A stretch of 64,000 nucleotides of DNA from Paenibacillus sp. G2S3 (GCF_030123105.1 NZ_CP126095.1:4898001-4962000), one strand, 5' to 3'. Shown: positions 54,254 to 62,933, counted from the first letter of the stretch. The notes: generated by a model from the letters alone, not told the origin. Numbers and translations: made by a program.

Positions 54254-55153
54254 TTAATAATTGACCCATTTTTTTTGCGCTAACATCTGCAGGGCTGTAA
54301 TGATCAGGCAGATGAGGAACAGGACAAGTGCCATACTAGAAGCATAACCCGTCTTTAACTGGTTGAAGGCAGTGTCATATAGCTCATATACGATAACTGT
54401 CGTGGAGTTAGCAGGTCCGCCTTGTGTTAGTACTTGTATTAGATCAAAGATCTTAAAGGAGCCGATGACCCCCGTAACCAGCAAGAAAAAGGTGGTTGGG
54501 GAAATGCAGGGAACCGTGATATTGCGGAATTTCCGCCAGCTATTGGCGCCATCAATATCAGCTGCTTCATAAAGATCCTTCGGAATGCTCTGCAACCCTG
54601 CGATAAAAATAATAATGTTGTAACCGAGCTGAATCCAGATTTGGATCAACATAAGCGACGGCAAAGCATAATGAATATCAGCTAACCATTTTGGCGGATT
54701 ACTCCACCCCAGTGACATCAGGAATTGATTGACAGGTCCTAGTGAGGGATGGAACATTACCTGCCAAACCATAGCGATGGCAACTACACTGGAGATGTAC
54801 GGAAGGAAATAAATCACTTTAAACAAATCCTTCAGAAACACCTGTTTATCAATCAAGATAGCCAGCAATAGCGCAACGATGATCGTAACCGGTACTGTGA
54901 TAATAAAGAGCAGATTGTTCAGCAAGCTTTTCATAAAAGCATCATCATGAAAAAGCCTTATGAAATTATCCATGCCCGCGAACTTAATCCCCCCTAGCCC
55001 AGCCACAAAGTTCCAGTTCGTGAAGCTTAACAGCAGTGAGCCCAGCACGGGGATCAACGTCAAGATGACCAGCCCCAACATAAGTGGAGCGACGAATAAA
55101 TACCCAGCGATTGCTTCGCGTGTATCCATTTTAAGATGAAATTTTCGTATCAT
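54254..55153 (-). CDS. Carbohydrate ABC importer permease (MalF type)
   Basis: First gene of the uronide operon; 299 residues, six hydrophobic segments and the EAA loop DLYEAADIDGANSWRKFRNI. GGAGGAG precedes the ATG. Upstream, minus-strand TATAGT (55210-55215) may be a -10 without a good -35, as expected for an activator-dependent promoter; repeated GAAC/GTTC half sites surround it. Confidence 0.92.
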   Translation of the reverse strand: MIRKFHLKMDTREAIAGYLFVAPLMLGLVILTLIPVLGSLLLSFTNWNFVAGLGGIKFAGMDNFIRLFHDDAFMKSLLNNLLFIITVPVTIIVALLLAILIDKQVFLKDLFKVIYFLPYISSVVAIAMVWQVMFHPSLGPVNQFLMSLGWSNPPKWLADIHYALPSLMLIQIWIQLGYNIIIFIAGLQSIPKDLYEAADIDGANSWRKFRNITVPCISPTTFFLLVTGVIGSFKIFDLIQVLTQGGPANSTTVIVYELYDTAFNQLKTGYASSMALVLFLICLIITALQMLAQKKWVNY

Positions 55154-55280
55154 AGTTCTCCTCCTTTACTTATCCATAATTGTAGAAAAAGTAGGCGGTG
55201 ATCATAAGAACTATAATTGTTCATTTTGGAACTAATTTTACCGATCCTTTAGTTGCGAAATCTTCTAGACAACCAAATAT

Positions 55281-55376
55281 AAACACCTTTGGCGTCCTTA
55301 TAAGGACGCCAAAGGTGTTTATGCGAGAAATATAAGACATAAAGTATATTGTAAAACTTATACTTTCTTATATTTG
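55281..55376. repeat. Dispersed two-hairpin intergenic repeat, copy B
   Basis: Positions 55281-55320 are a perfect 40-bp palindrome with arms AAACACCTTTGGCGTCCTTA and its complement. Then GAGAAATATAAG, AAAGTATA, a 10-nt loop, TATACTTT and CTTATATTT form a second stem. The second module matches 7137-7190 closely. It lies between the MarR stop and the uronide operon promoter and could also end the MarR transcript. Confidence 0.75.
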
Positions 55377-55447
55377 CAAAAAAGCGCGAGCCAAGCTCCC
55401 GTCATCCACTACATTCATTTCTCGTATAATAGAGATCCTCCGAACTT

Positions 55448-55879
55448 TTATAGACTTGAATTTACTTTCTGTAGTAAAAACTTTAAGGTTGCAGTTTCTT
55501 CTGAGCTGAGTGCTTTTGTAATGCTTGCTTCTACCTCAGAAAAAATCTCATTAAACTCCTCAACCAACAGAGCACCCTTTTCCAAAACAAAAATACTCTT
55601 CTGTCGTTCATCATTCTCAGGAGTGACTCGCTTGATATAGCCTTTCTTCTCTAGCCCCTGAAGCATGCTGGTGATGCTCGCTCCTTTTCTATTAAAGACC
55701 TCCGCCAAATCCTTCTGAATAACACCTTTTTCTTGATTTTCAAAAATATAGCTGATCATATGTCCTTGCTGTGAATTCAAACCTAGCTCATTTAACCTAG
55801 CGTCAGCTGTACTTTTTATTTTCATCCCGATCTCTCGAATCAAATTAGAAAAAGGTGTATTTTCAACGTGTTTGTTCAT
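55448..55879 (-). CDS. MarR-family transcriptional regulator
   Basis: A 143-residue MarR protein: FSNLIREIGMKIKSTADARL, then the winged helix VIQKDLAEVFNRKGASITSM and wing KKGYIKRVTPENDERQKSI. GAGGAGG sets ATG 55879; the frame is open to 55993. A palindrome at 55937-55952 sits inside its own promoter, so it is probably self-repressed. No clear target gene is adjacent apart from itself. Confidence 0.88.
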   Translation of the reverse strand: MNKHVENTPFSNLIREIGMKIKSTADARLNELGLNSQQGHMISYIFENQEKGVIQKDLAEVFNRKGASITSMLQGLEKKGYIKRVTPENDERQKSIFVLEKGALLVEEFNEIFSEVEASITKALSSEETATLKFLLQKVNSSL

Positions 55880-55928
55880 TATTAATTCCTCCTCATACCT
55901 ATTAGTTAGAACACTTCCTAGCATCATT

Positions 55929-55957
55929 ATCCTAATAGTTAGAATTCTAACTGTAAA
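55929..55957 (-). promoter_or_regulatory. MarR promoter with operator in the spacer
   Basis: On the minus strand TTTACA (55952-55957), a 17-bp spacer and TAGGAT (55929-55934). The spacer is filled by AGTTAGAATTCTAACT, a perfect 16-bp palindrome at 55937-55952. Matching half sites GTTCTAACTA occur on both sides (about 55909-55919 and 55959-55968). Confidence 0.7.
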
Positions 55958-55972
55958 TGTTCTAACTAAATT

Positions 55973-56025
55973 TAAAAAGCTCCTCTCCAGCACTTGTCGA
56001 GTAGACAGGTACTGAAAAGGAGCTA
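55973..56025 (-). terminator. Intrinsic terminator of the M16C protease gene
   Basis: AGCTCCT arms with inner CAG/CTG and GTC/GAC pairs form a long imperfect stem, followed on the minus strand by TTTTTAAAT. It lies about 11 bp after the protease stop. Confidence 0.75.
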
Positions 56026-56035
56026 TTAGAGCATT

Positions 56036-58966
56036 TTACTTCACAAGTTCCTCTAAACTTCCGAATAATGCTTTTGTCGATTTCAGCTTCGACGCATTGC
56101 CGACCACTGTGAAATAGTTCTGTTCCGTCACAGCCTTAAGTAAATCGGCGTACTGTCTGATGTCTTCCGGTGTGGTCGACAAGATTTCATCCCGTTCTTG
56201 CTGTAGCTCGGCTTCCGTCACCTGTTCAAAATAATGTCGGTCTGCCCGCCGCCCCTGAGCGCTGGGACTAAGTGGCTGGTCCAGCATGGACAAGGTGCCG
56301 ATGATCGCTTTGGTCATCTCGTCGGCATCTGCTTCATATCCCTCAGCAAAACGGTACGCCTGATCATAAACCTCCAGCGTCTCCTGCAAATTCGGATCAC
56401 GGTAGGAAGTGAACATCAGCATCCCATCTCTGCGCAGAACCAGGTTTCCACCATAGGCACCGCCCTTCACACGCACCGCATTCCACAGATAGGTGAGGCT
56501 CAAGATTTTTTTGAGCACCTGCATTTTGCCGGAATACGTGAATCCTAATTTAGTAAAGTTGTATCCCTTGACCACATATTGTACCTGGCTGGAAGACATA
56601 AATCCTTCATTGTTTGCATGTCCCTGCGCCGTAATCTTTGGCATACTCACTACTGGTCGATCCTGGATATCCAGCCTCGCAACATTATTGGCGAATTCCT
56701 CATACAAGTCAGGTGTTCCGGTCACGCTGATGATCAAATTGTTTTTATTGAACAAAATCCCACAGATGTCCTTCAGTGTGTCTGCCACCTGAGCTCCCTG
56801 TTGGTCGAATGTCTCAGCAAGCTCACGGATAAAGCGGTAATAAGTTACACCGCCCTGTTGCTCCTGATACGCTCCCATATCCGAGAAATAGGACATCAGG
56901 CGGCTGGCCGCAATCTCATTCCCTCTTTGATTCAGAATCGATTCCATCTGCGAGGCTTCCCGGCGGACGATTTCCTGCAGCTTAGTCAGATTGTCAAGCG
57001 CACTTGTATAGAGGATCTCTCGCAGCAGATCCAGTGATTCACCAATATGCCCCGCCATCACCTTCACCAACGCAGAGAATTTAGGCTGATAACCCGCCCC
57101 CGTAGCTTTTGCAGCGCCAAAGAGCTCATTCCTGAAATATATGCCCCCGGTTTTGATCCCGATTTCACTGGTAAGCTCTTCAATGCTGTAGGATGCAGTC
57201 CCCATTTGGCCCAATACCTCTGCCAATAGTACCAAATAAGGAACTCGTTCAGGAGCTATAACACCCGTATCCCAATAAAGCTTGCAGTAGGCAATCTTAT
57301 GGGTAGCTACCTCATGGTGGATCACCTTTATGCCCTCATGGGTTTGTTCATGGGTCGGCACCTGAGGTTCTATGCTCCGGTTAATGTCCTGTAGCGACAA
57401 GCTCGGTAGCTTCTGCAAATCTTCGGCTGCATCCGGACGACTCTGCCGCGCCAAGAGGTTCTGTGTACGCTGAACTAGTTGCCCTAGTTCGTCTGGTTGC
57501 AGTGACGCTTTGTATTCACTCAATTGATGCTGAGTGGATGCTTCCTTTTCAGCTGCGATCGTCTTGGACGGGTTCAGCACCACCAGACTGCAATGATCAC
57601 TGTTCAGCAAATAATCCTCAATCAGCTTCTCAAAATAACGGTCCGCAAGCTTTTCCCGAATGGCCGTGAGCACCTCTTCATAGCGCATGTGAGTAGTCGG
57701 CTGACCGTCATAGAGCCAGGACTTCATCACTTCGATATTGTAAGTAAGACCCTTCGGATACTGGTTAAAGTCCCCTTCCCGCAGTTCAAATTCCTTGCTG
57801 TTGACCGCTGCCAGCACCAGCTTCTCATCTAGTCCGTCCTGGGCCAAACGCTTTAATGTAGTCTTCACCAGCTCCACGAAGGCATCTTTGGAGGAGGCAT
57901 TGGAATGCGTCAGCGTAATGCCAAGCAGCGGTTGAACCATACTGTCAGAATAAAAAGCAAACGCGTCTTTGCCCAGTCCGCTTTCGAGCAGGGCTTGCTT
58001 GAGCGGAGCTGCGTTGCTGTCCATCAGCATACTTTTTAAAATATCAAAAGCCAGGTTCAGTTCCCGATTTGTAGAGGTTCCAATCACATAATTTAGACTC
58101 AAATAAGTCTTGTCTGTGGCGGCTTCTGCTTCCAGAATCGGATAATCCGCTACCAGCTCCGTCATTCCAATGGGCTGTTGTAGGGGAATGGAAGTATCGA
58201 AGCTGTTTCGTTCATAAGACTCAAGATATTCTTGGTCTATAAATTGCAGCTTTTCTTCAATATTAACGTCTCCGTAGAGATAAAAATAACTGTTGGACGG
58301 GTGATAATAATTACTGTGCGCCTTAAGAAACTGCTCATACGTTAGCGCAGGAATCTCCTGTGGATCTCCACCTGAGGAATGGCGGTAAATCGTGTCCGGA
58401 TACAATGTCTTTTTGATTCTGTCCATCAATACCGTAGTCGGCGAGGAATAAGAACCCTTCATTTCGTTGTAAACCACGCCTTTATAGATAAGCTCATCTT
58501 CGGTATGCCGAAGCTCGTAATGCCAGCCCTCTTGCTCAAAGATTTCTTGTTGCTTATAAATATTTGGCTTAAAGACACTATCCAGATAAACCTCCACCAA
58601 ATTGGAGAAGTCCTGATCGTTCCGGCTCGCCACTGGATACATCGTCTTGTCCCCAAACGTAAATGCGTTCAGGAACGTCTGCATTGAGCCTTTCAGTAAT
58701 TCTACAAAAGGTTCCTTGACCGGATATTTCTCTGAACCACATAATACGGAATGCTCCAAAATATGAAAGACCCCTGTACTATCCTCAGGTGGGGTCCTAA
58801 AGCTTACGCTAAATACCTTGTTGTCATCCTGATTCTGCACGAACAGCAGCCTGGCGCCGCTCTTTAGATGTTCCAGCGTAAATACGTTGGATTCGTTCTC
58901 CCGGATATATTCCTCATTAACGACCTGAAATCCATAATAAGTGTTCCCTGTGATCAAACAGCTCAT
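56036..58966 (-). CDS. M16C zinc metalloprotease (presequence protease/insulinase type)
   Basis: A 976-residue peptidase with the inverted zinc motif in FHILEHSVLCGSEKYPVKEP (HxxEH) and the family stretch SMQTFLNAFTFGDKTMYPVA. The M16C-associated middle and the second M16-like half follow (GAYGGNLVLRRDGMLMFTSY, Arg/Tyr substrate-binding pair near the end). No signal peptide, so cytoplasmic oligopeptide degradation is likely. GAGGAGGG sets ATG 58966; the frame is open to 59017. A 13-bp inverted repeat lies just before the ribosome binding site. Confidence 0.92.
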   Translation of the reverse strand: MSCLITGNTYYGFQVVNEEYIRENESNVFTLEHLKSGARLLFVQNQDDNKVFSVSFRTPPEDSTGVFHILEHSVLCGSEKYPVKEPFVELLKGSMQTFLNAFTFGDKTMYPVASRNDQDFSNLVEVYLDSVFKPNIYKQQEIFEQEGWHYELRHTEDELIYKGVVYNEMKGSYSSPTTVLMDRIKKTLYPDTIYRHSSGGDPQEIPALTYEQFLKAHSNYYHPSNSYFYLYGDVNIEEKLQFIDQEYLESYERNSFDTSIPLQQPIGMTELVADYPILEAEAATDKTYLSLNYVIGTSTNRELNLAFDILKSMLMDSNAAPLKQALLESGLGKDAFAFYSDSMVQPLLGITLTHSNASSKDAFVELVKTTLKRLAQDGLDEKLVLAAVNSKEFELREGDFNQYPKGLTYNIEVMKSWLYDGQPTTHMRYEEVLTAIREKLADRYFEKLIEDYLLNSDHCSLVVLNPSKTIAAEKEASTQHQLSEYKASLQPDELGQLVQRTQNLLARQSRPDAAEDLQKLPSLSLQDINRSIEPQVPTHEQTHEGIKVIHHEVATHKIAYCKLYWDTGVIAPERVPYLVLLAEVLGQMGTASYSIEELTSEIGIKTGGIYFRNELFGAAKATGAGYQPKFSALVKVMAGHIGESLDLLREILYTSALDNLTKLQEIVRREASQMESILNQRGNEIAASRLMSYFSDMGAYQEQQGGVTYYRFIRELAETFDQQGAQVADTLKDICGILFNKNNLIISVTGTPDLYEEFANNVARLDIQDRPVVSMPKITAQGHANNEGFMSSSQVQYVVKGYNFTKLGFTYSGKMQVLKKILSLTYLWNAVRVKGGAYGGNLVLRRDGMLMFTSYRDPNLQETLEVYDQAYRFAEGYEADADEMTKAIIGTLSMLDQPLSPSAQGRRADRHYFEQVTEAELQQERDEILSTTPEDIRQYADLLKAVTEQNYFTVVGNASKLKSTKALFGSLEELVK

Positions 58967-58985
58967 AGATTTCCCTCCTCTGTTT

Positions 58986-59023
58986 AGGGATATGATAACT
59001 CTACATGAGCTTATCATATCCCT
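58986..59023 (-). promoter_or_regulatory. 13-bp inverted repeat in the protease leader
   Basis: AGGGATATGATAA and its exact complement flank a 12-nt loop. It lies 5-6 nt before the ribosome binding site of the M16C gene and is not followed by T residues, so it is not a terminator. It could be an operator or a 5' RNA hairpin. Confidence 0.55.
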
Positions 59024-59117
59024 GGGCGATTATTCCATCAGTAGAAGGTTTCCGGGATTAATTTCTGGTTCACATAAAACAAGACCACGCCAGTATAATC
59101 ACTGAAAAAGCCTTGTT

Positions 59118-59591
59118 TTATTTCAAATGATCTTTTAATATTGCTCCGAGTTCAGCTGTGTATTTAGTTAACCTTAAGCTTATCTCTGTACGCATAACAT
59201 CTCGAGTTAATCCAAAGCGTTCCTGATATCCTCGGCAAAAGATTTTGTAATACACCAAGAATTCCTCCTGTTCATCTGCCAGCACCCTGATATTTCGCTG
59301 TTTCAGCCCTTTTTGCAGCCGATAGGTATCCTGCATGATCCGGCGTTGAATGGCTTGACCAGCCATCAAATAGGCACGTTTAAGAATGTTGCTGGAGGGC
59401 TCAATCTCTTTCAGGCTCTTGCTAACCATAGTATCTATATAAGGAAGCAAAATGAGGTCTCGAACCATCGTACGTTCCTCCATAGTTATCATTTTATCTG
59501 GGTGCTCACGCTGCTGTTCCTCGTACTGCTCAACATGCTCGGTCATGATCATTTTCGTTTTCCAGCGTTCATTACCCTCAAGTTTACTCAT
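59118..59591 (-). CDS. Unknown helical protein of the SOS polymerase cassette
   Basis: A 157-residue, strongly helical, charged protein (HVEQYEEQQREHPDKMITME; VRDLILLPYIDTMVSKSLKE; KGLKQRNIRVLADEQEEFLV). No family recognised. Its ATG overlaps the polymerase stop (ATGA), so it is translationally coupled and very likely works with the polymerase or its control. Last gene of the three-gene LexA unit. Confidence 0.75.
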   Translation of the reverse strand: MSKLEGNERWKTKMIMTEHVEQYEEQQREHPDKMITMEERTMVRDLILLPYIDTMVSKSLKEIEPSSNILKRAYLMAGQAIQRRIMQDTYRLQKGLKQRNIRVLADEQEEFLVYYKIFCRGYQERFGLTRDVMRTEISLRLTKYTAELGAILKDHLK

Positions 59592-60850
59592 TTATAGTGA
59601 CCTCCAATCTGTTCAGCTCTTTCTAGGGCAACACCGGATTCAAGCATAGATGAAGCTCTGATTAGAGCTTTACTGCCATAACGGGCTTTTATTTGATCGA
59701 TTGCACGTTCTTTGTTGTAAGCCCGAACCCTGTCATCAAAGAGTGTAAGTTGGATGACGCTATCATCTGATAGGTTAGACAAGGAAATCGCTAATCGACC
59801 TATCGGGAGACCCGACCAGTTGTCTGCAAATAATTTTTGCGCAGCTGCAGCTACTTCGTGTGTTAGTGATGTTGGTTCGGGCAATGTCATCTGGCGCTCG
59901 TAAGCGTTTGAACGCTCTCCGTCCGTCTCAAAAACTGAAATAGATACTACCGATCCCATATAACCATACCGCCGAGCTCGCTGGCATACTTCAATGACAA
60001 GCTCAAGCAGCACAACCTCAATATCCGTATGCCTGGTGTATAAATTCCAGCGCAAAGCCTTGCCATGTCCCACTGATTTGATTTGATGACGCATTCCTGT
60101 GACCACTGGACTAGGATCTAGCCCTCGCGCAGTTTGCCAATAATATTCCGCTTGAATATCACTTTGCTTGCCCATGGTAGTTCGCATTCGTTGCTTAAAC
60201 TCTGACAGTTCCATTCGCGCAATATCTCCAATTGTGGATATACCCATACGCCAAAAATTCTTGGTCATTCTAGCCGCTACCATAAACATATCCTGCACGG
60301 GAAGTTTCCAAAGGGTCGTCTCTAATTGGTCAAAAGAAAGTTCATAGATCCCATCCTTCATCTTTTTGGCGTAGTTATCTGTCGCCATCTTTGCCATAAC
60401 CTTAGTAGATCCAATACCTACCCGTGTCCAGACTCCCGTCGAAAGTAAAACATGGTGCTGAATTTTATGAATCATATCCTGCAGCGATCCTCCGAAATAC
60501 GCAAGAGATCCTGTAACATCCAGAAACTGCTCATCGATACTGTAGGGTTCTACCAGATCGGTATATGTTCGGTAAATCTCTGATATTAAGAGTGATACTT
60601 TAATGTAAGTCCCCATACGTGGTCTTATTACGATTAGCTCTGGGCATTTTGCTAAAGCTTCACCTACACGCGAAGCCGTTGTTACCCCCTTCGCTTTTGC
60701 AAGCGGGCAGGCTGCCAACACAATACCGTTCATTCTTGTTGGATCCCCTACTGCAACAGGTTTATCTCGATATTCAGGGTGGGCAGCTTTCTCCACAGAG
60801 GCGTAAAATGCCTGGCAATCAGACAGTAGAATGACGCGATTCTTAGGCAT
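59588..60850 (-). CDS. Y-family DNA polymerase (UvrX/YqjW-type, ImuB/UmuC relative)
   Basis: Translesion polymerase of 420 residues. Palm motifs are ILLSDCQAFYASVEKAA (metal Asp and steric-gate aromatic) and EPYSIDEQFLDVTGS (catalytic Asp-Glu, with Gln replacing the more common Ala). A helix-hairpin-helix thumb and little finger follow, and QLTLFDD near residue 370 is a beta-clamp binding motif. It overlaps the small gene upstream by 8 nt and the 59118 gene by 4 nt. A LexA box lies before the operon, so damage induction is expected. Confidence 0.92.
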   Translation of the reverse strand: MPKNRVILLSDCQAFYASVEKAAHPEYRDKPVAVGDPTRMNGIVLAACPLAKAKGVTTASRVGEALAKCPELIVIRPRMGTYIKVSLLISEIYRTYTDLVEPYSIDEQFLDVTGSLAYFGGSLQDMIHKIQHHVLLSTGVWTRVGIGSTKVMAKMATDNYAKKMKDGIYELSFDQLETTLWKLPVQDMFMVAARMTKNFWRMGISTIGDIARMELSEFKQRMRTTMGKQSDIQAEYYWQTARGLDPSPVVTGMRHQIKSVGHGKALRWNLYTRHTDIEVVLLELVIEVCQRARRYGYMGSVVSISVFETDGERSNAYERQMTLPEPTSLTHEVAAAAQKLFADNWSGLPIGRLAISLSNLSDDSVIQLTLFDDRVRAYNKERAIDQIKARYGSKALIRASSMLESGVALERAEQIGGHYK

Positions 60851-61040
60851 GACGTTGTTCCTGCACGGGTTGCCATGAAAGAATATTTGCTTCCAAGAAT
60901 ATGCGAGGCGTTCCTTTAGTTAGACAGCTTGCTCGTATGCGGCCGTCACGGATACTGTGTATTTCAATTTTCCGCTGGCTGATATTTCTCGCTTTATCCT
61001 GATATATAATTTCAATTATTTGGCCGATGCTGATTTGCAT
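60843..61040 (-). CDS. Small WYL-like/YolD-neighbour protein, 65 residues
   Basis: First gene of the SOS unit. The protein starts MQISIGQIIEIIYQDKARNI and has RIRASCLTKGTPRIFLEANI, a compact beta barrel pattern resembling a minimal WYL or Sm-like domain rather than the longer YolD proteins that go with UvrX in Bacillus. GGAGGCG lies 7 nt before ATG 61040; the frame is open to 61136. Eight nt overlap with the polymerase start couples them. Confidence 0.75.
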   Translation of the reverse strand: MQISIGQIIEIIYQDKARNISQRKIEIHSIRDGRIRASCLTKGTPRIFLEANILSWQPVQEQRHA

Positions 61041-61062
61041 GCGATCGCCTCCATAAAAATAA

Positions 61063-61106
61063 GAACACTTGTTTGTATTATATGCGTAATCGGGAATTTT
61101 AAGCAA
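61063..61106 (-). promoter_or_regulatory. SOS promoter with LexA/DinR box
   Basis: Minus strand: TTGCTT (61101-61106), 18-bp spacer, TATAAT (61077-61082). At 61063-61074 GAACACTTGTTT fits the Bacillus LexA box GAACN4GTTC with one change. The box lies between the -10 and the ribosome binding site, a classic place for repression. Confidence 0.75.
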
Positions 61107-61107
61107 C

Positions 61108-61134
61108 AAAAAAGGTGAGGTAATTTCCCCCACC
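61108..61134 (-). terminator. Orphan terminator upstream of the SOS promoter
   Basis: On the minus strand GGTGGGGG, AAATTA, CCTCACC is followed by TTTTTTG. No minus-strand gene lies directly upstream, so it may protect the SOS promoter from read-through. The rest of the gap to 61358 is AT-rich and holds GTTTAC-N11-GTAAAC at 61278-61300. Confidence 0.4.
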
Positions 61135-61358
61135 ACACCGGATCTATTTTTTTAGAGCTGAGAATAATCTAACCCAAACCGAACGAGATCACAGTTCATT
61201 AGAGTGCATCCATATGCTATAAAAAATGAGTATCCAGCCTTGCGTATTCAACAGAGATTGAACAGATAACGAAAAAAGTTTACACTTTGATAGAGTAAAC
61301 AACAGTAGTAAATTATTGATCTGTACTCAAAAGCTTTTTCTAGAAAGGAAAGTTGCTA

Positions 61359-62237
61359 ATGTTCCGTTCCTCCTACACCTTTCGCTCGGAAGAAGAAGCT
61401 TCCATGCTTCTGTTTGATTCTATCGGCTGGGAACAACTTGATTCACCTACCTACTCCTTCAACGGCCAGAACCGGACGGAGAGAAGTTGTGTTATTTTTC
61501 AGTACACATTATCTGGAGAGGGTAGAATTGAAATAGATGGGGTTGTTCATCGGTTAACGAAGGGCAAAGCTTTTCTAGTGACTGTCCCCAGCATACACAG
61601 GTACTATTATCCGGAAGAAGGCACCGAGCCTTGGGAAGTTTTATGGCTCAATCTACGGGGGCCTTTAGCGATTTCACTTTGGAACCAACTCGCTGCTCAT
61701 TGCGGTCCAATTGTAGAACTCCCCCAAGAATCGGTTTCGATTGATTTATTGTGGAGTACATTCAAGGACATTCAGGTTCATGAAGAAAGAGATTTGCATC
61801 TTTTAACGGGAAAAGTCTTTCAATGGATCTTGTCCATGGAGAAATACCTCAAGAAACCAAATTTGTTAACCACCTATATAAAAAATGACAAGCTTCACGC
61901 CGCTATTCAATTTATGAAGGATGATCTGCATAATAATAATCTAAGCTTAGACGATGTTGCCGCTCATGTTGGTGTTTCCAAGCATCATCTTTGCAGACTG
62001 TTTCAAAAAAACATCAATCTTTCACCCTTTGAGTATTTAAAAAGACGGCGGATCGAGTTGGCAGCTTCTAAACTTAAAACAACAGATTTGAGTATCAACC
62101 AGATTGCGACGGAAACCGGATTTGATAATGCCAGCTATTTCGGAAAGGTTTTTCGGTCCTATTTTGGGGTCAATCCTTCGACGTACCGCGAGCAGGATCT
62201 AGAGTTCCAAACCAAACATGTATTTTTCGAGAATTGA
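61359..62237 (+). CDS. AraC-family transcriptional regulator
   Basis: A 292-residue regulator with an N-terminal cupin sensing domain (CVIFQYTLSGEGRIEIDGVV; FLVTVPSIHRYYYPEEGTEP) and a C-terminal AraC HTH pair (VGVSKHHLCRLFQKNINLSP; TGFDNASYFGKVFRSYFG). AGGA lies 9 nt before ATG 61359; TTG 61353 is too close to it. It is convergent with the alpha-galactosidase gene, which it may control, as this regulator type often accompanies GH36 genes. Confidence 0.9.
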   Translation: MFRSSYTFRSEEEASMLLFDSIGWEQLDSPTYSFNGQNRTERSCVIFQYTLSGEGRIEIDGVVHRLTKGKAFLVTVPSIHRYYYPEEGTEPWEVLWLNLRGPLAISLWNQLAAHCGPIVELPQESVSIDLLWSTFKDIQVHEERDLHLLTGKVFQWILSMEKYLKKPNLLTTYIKNDKLHAAIQFMKDDLHNNNLSLDDVAAHVGVSKHHLCRLFQKNINLSPFEYLKRRRIELAASKLKTTDLSINQIATETGFDNASYFGKVFRSYFGVNPSTYREQDLEFQTKHVFFEN

Positions 62238-62327
62238 TTCAGCGTGGTGCACCCTTTCGAGGTCATAATCGTCGAATCATAAACCCTGCTGGTTCCGAGT
62301 CATCACCATGCCCCCGCTACTTTCGAA

Positions 62328-62933
62328 TCATAACCACCTCCTTTGGCTATTGGACTCAGATGACGCTATTTGCCAATTCTTCGCCTTTTGAGCCTAGTTT
62401 CGGACTCCAGTGCAGCTATTCACTCGAAAGTGACTAATATTAGGTGGTTTTCGTGACAATAGCGACTATGCTGTCCGACAAAACTCCAAATGTGTGAAAA
62501 TGTCGCGTTTAGCGGCATCTGAGTCCGACTCATAACCACCCCCTCTGGCTTCCGGACCCAAATGACGCTATTTGCCACTTTTCGTCCTTTTAAGCTTAGT
62601 TTCGGACTCCAGTGCAGCTATTCCCTCGAAAGTGACTCATATGGGGTGGTTTTCGTGCCAATAGCGACCATGCGGTCCGACAAAACCCCAAATGTGTGAA
62701 AATACTGCGTTTAGGGGCATCTGAGTCCGAGTCATAACCACCCCCTCTGGCTTCTGGACCCAAATGACGCTATTTGCCACTTTTCGTCCTTTTAAGCTTA
62801 GTTTCGGACTCCAGTGCAGCTATTCCCTCGAAAGTGACTCATATGGGGTGGTTTTCGTGACAATAGCGACTATGCGGTCCGACAAAACTCCAAATGTGTG
62901 AAAATGTCGCGTTTAGCGGCATCTGAGTCCGAT
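62328..62933. repeat. Three tandem copies of a 202-bp repeat
   Basis: Units begin with TCATAACCACC at 62328, 62530 and 62732, an exact period of 202 bp. Each carries GACGCTATTTGCCA, TTTCGGACTCCAGTGCAGCT, a GGTGGTTTTCGTG stretch and GCATCTGAGTCCGA. Copies 2 and 3 are almost identical; copy 1 differs at scattered bases. Within a unit the ends can pair (CCACCCC with GGGGTGG). No reading frame is conserved. A partial degenerate unit may precede at 62240-62327. Confidence 0.9.

Noticed and set aside
62328..62933. CRISPR or coding repeat
   Set aside because: The unit is 202 bp with no spacer variation and no open frame conserved between copies.
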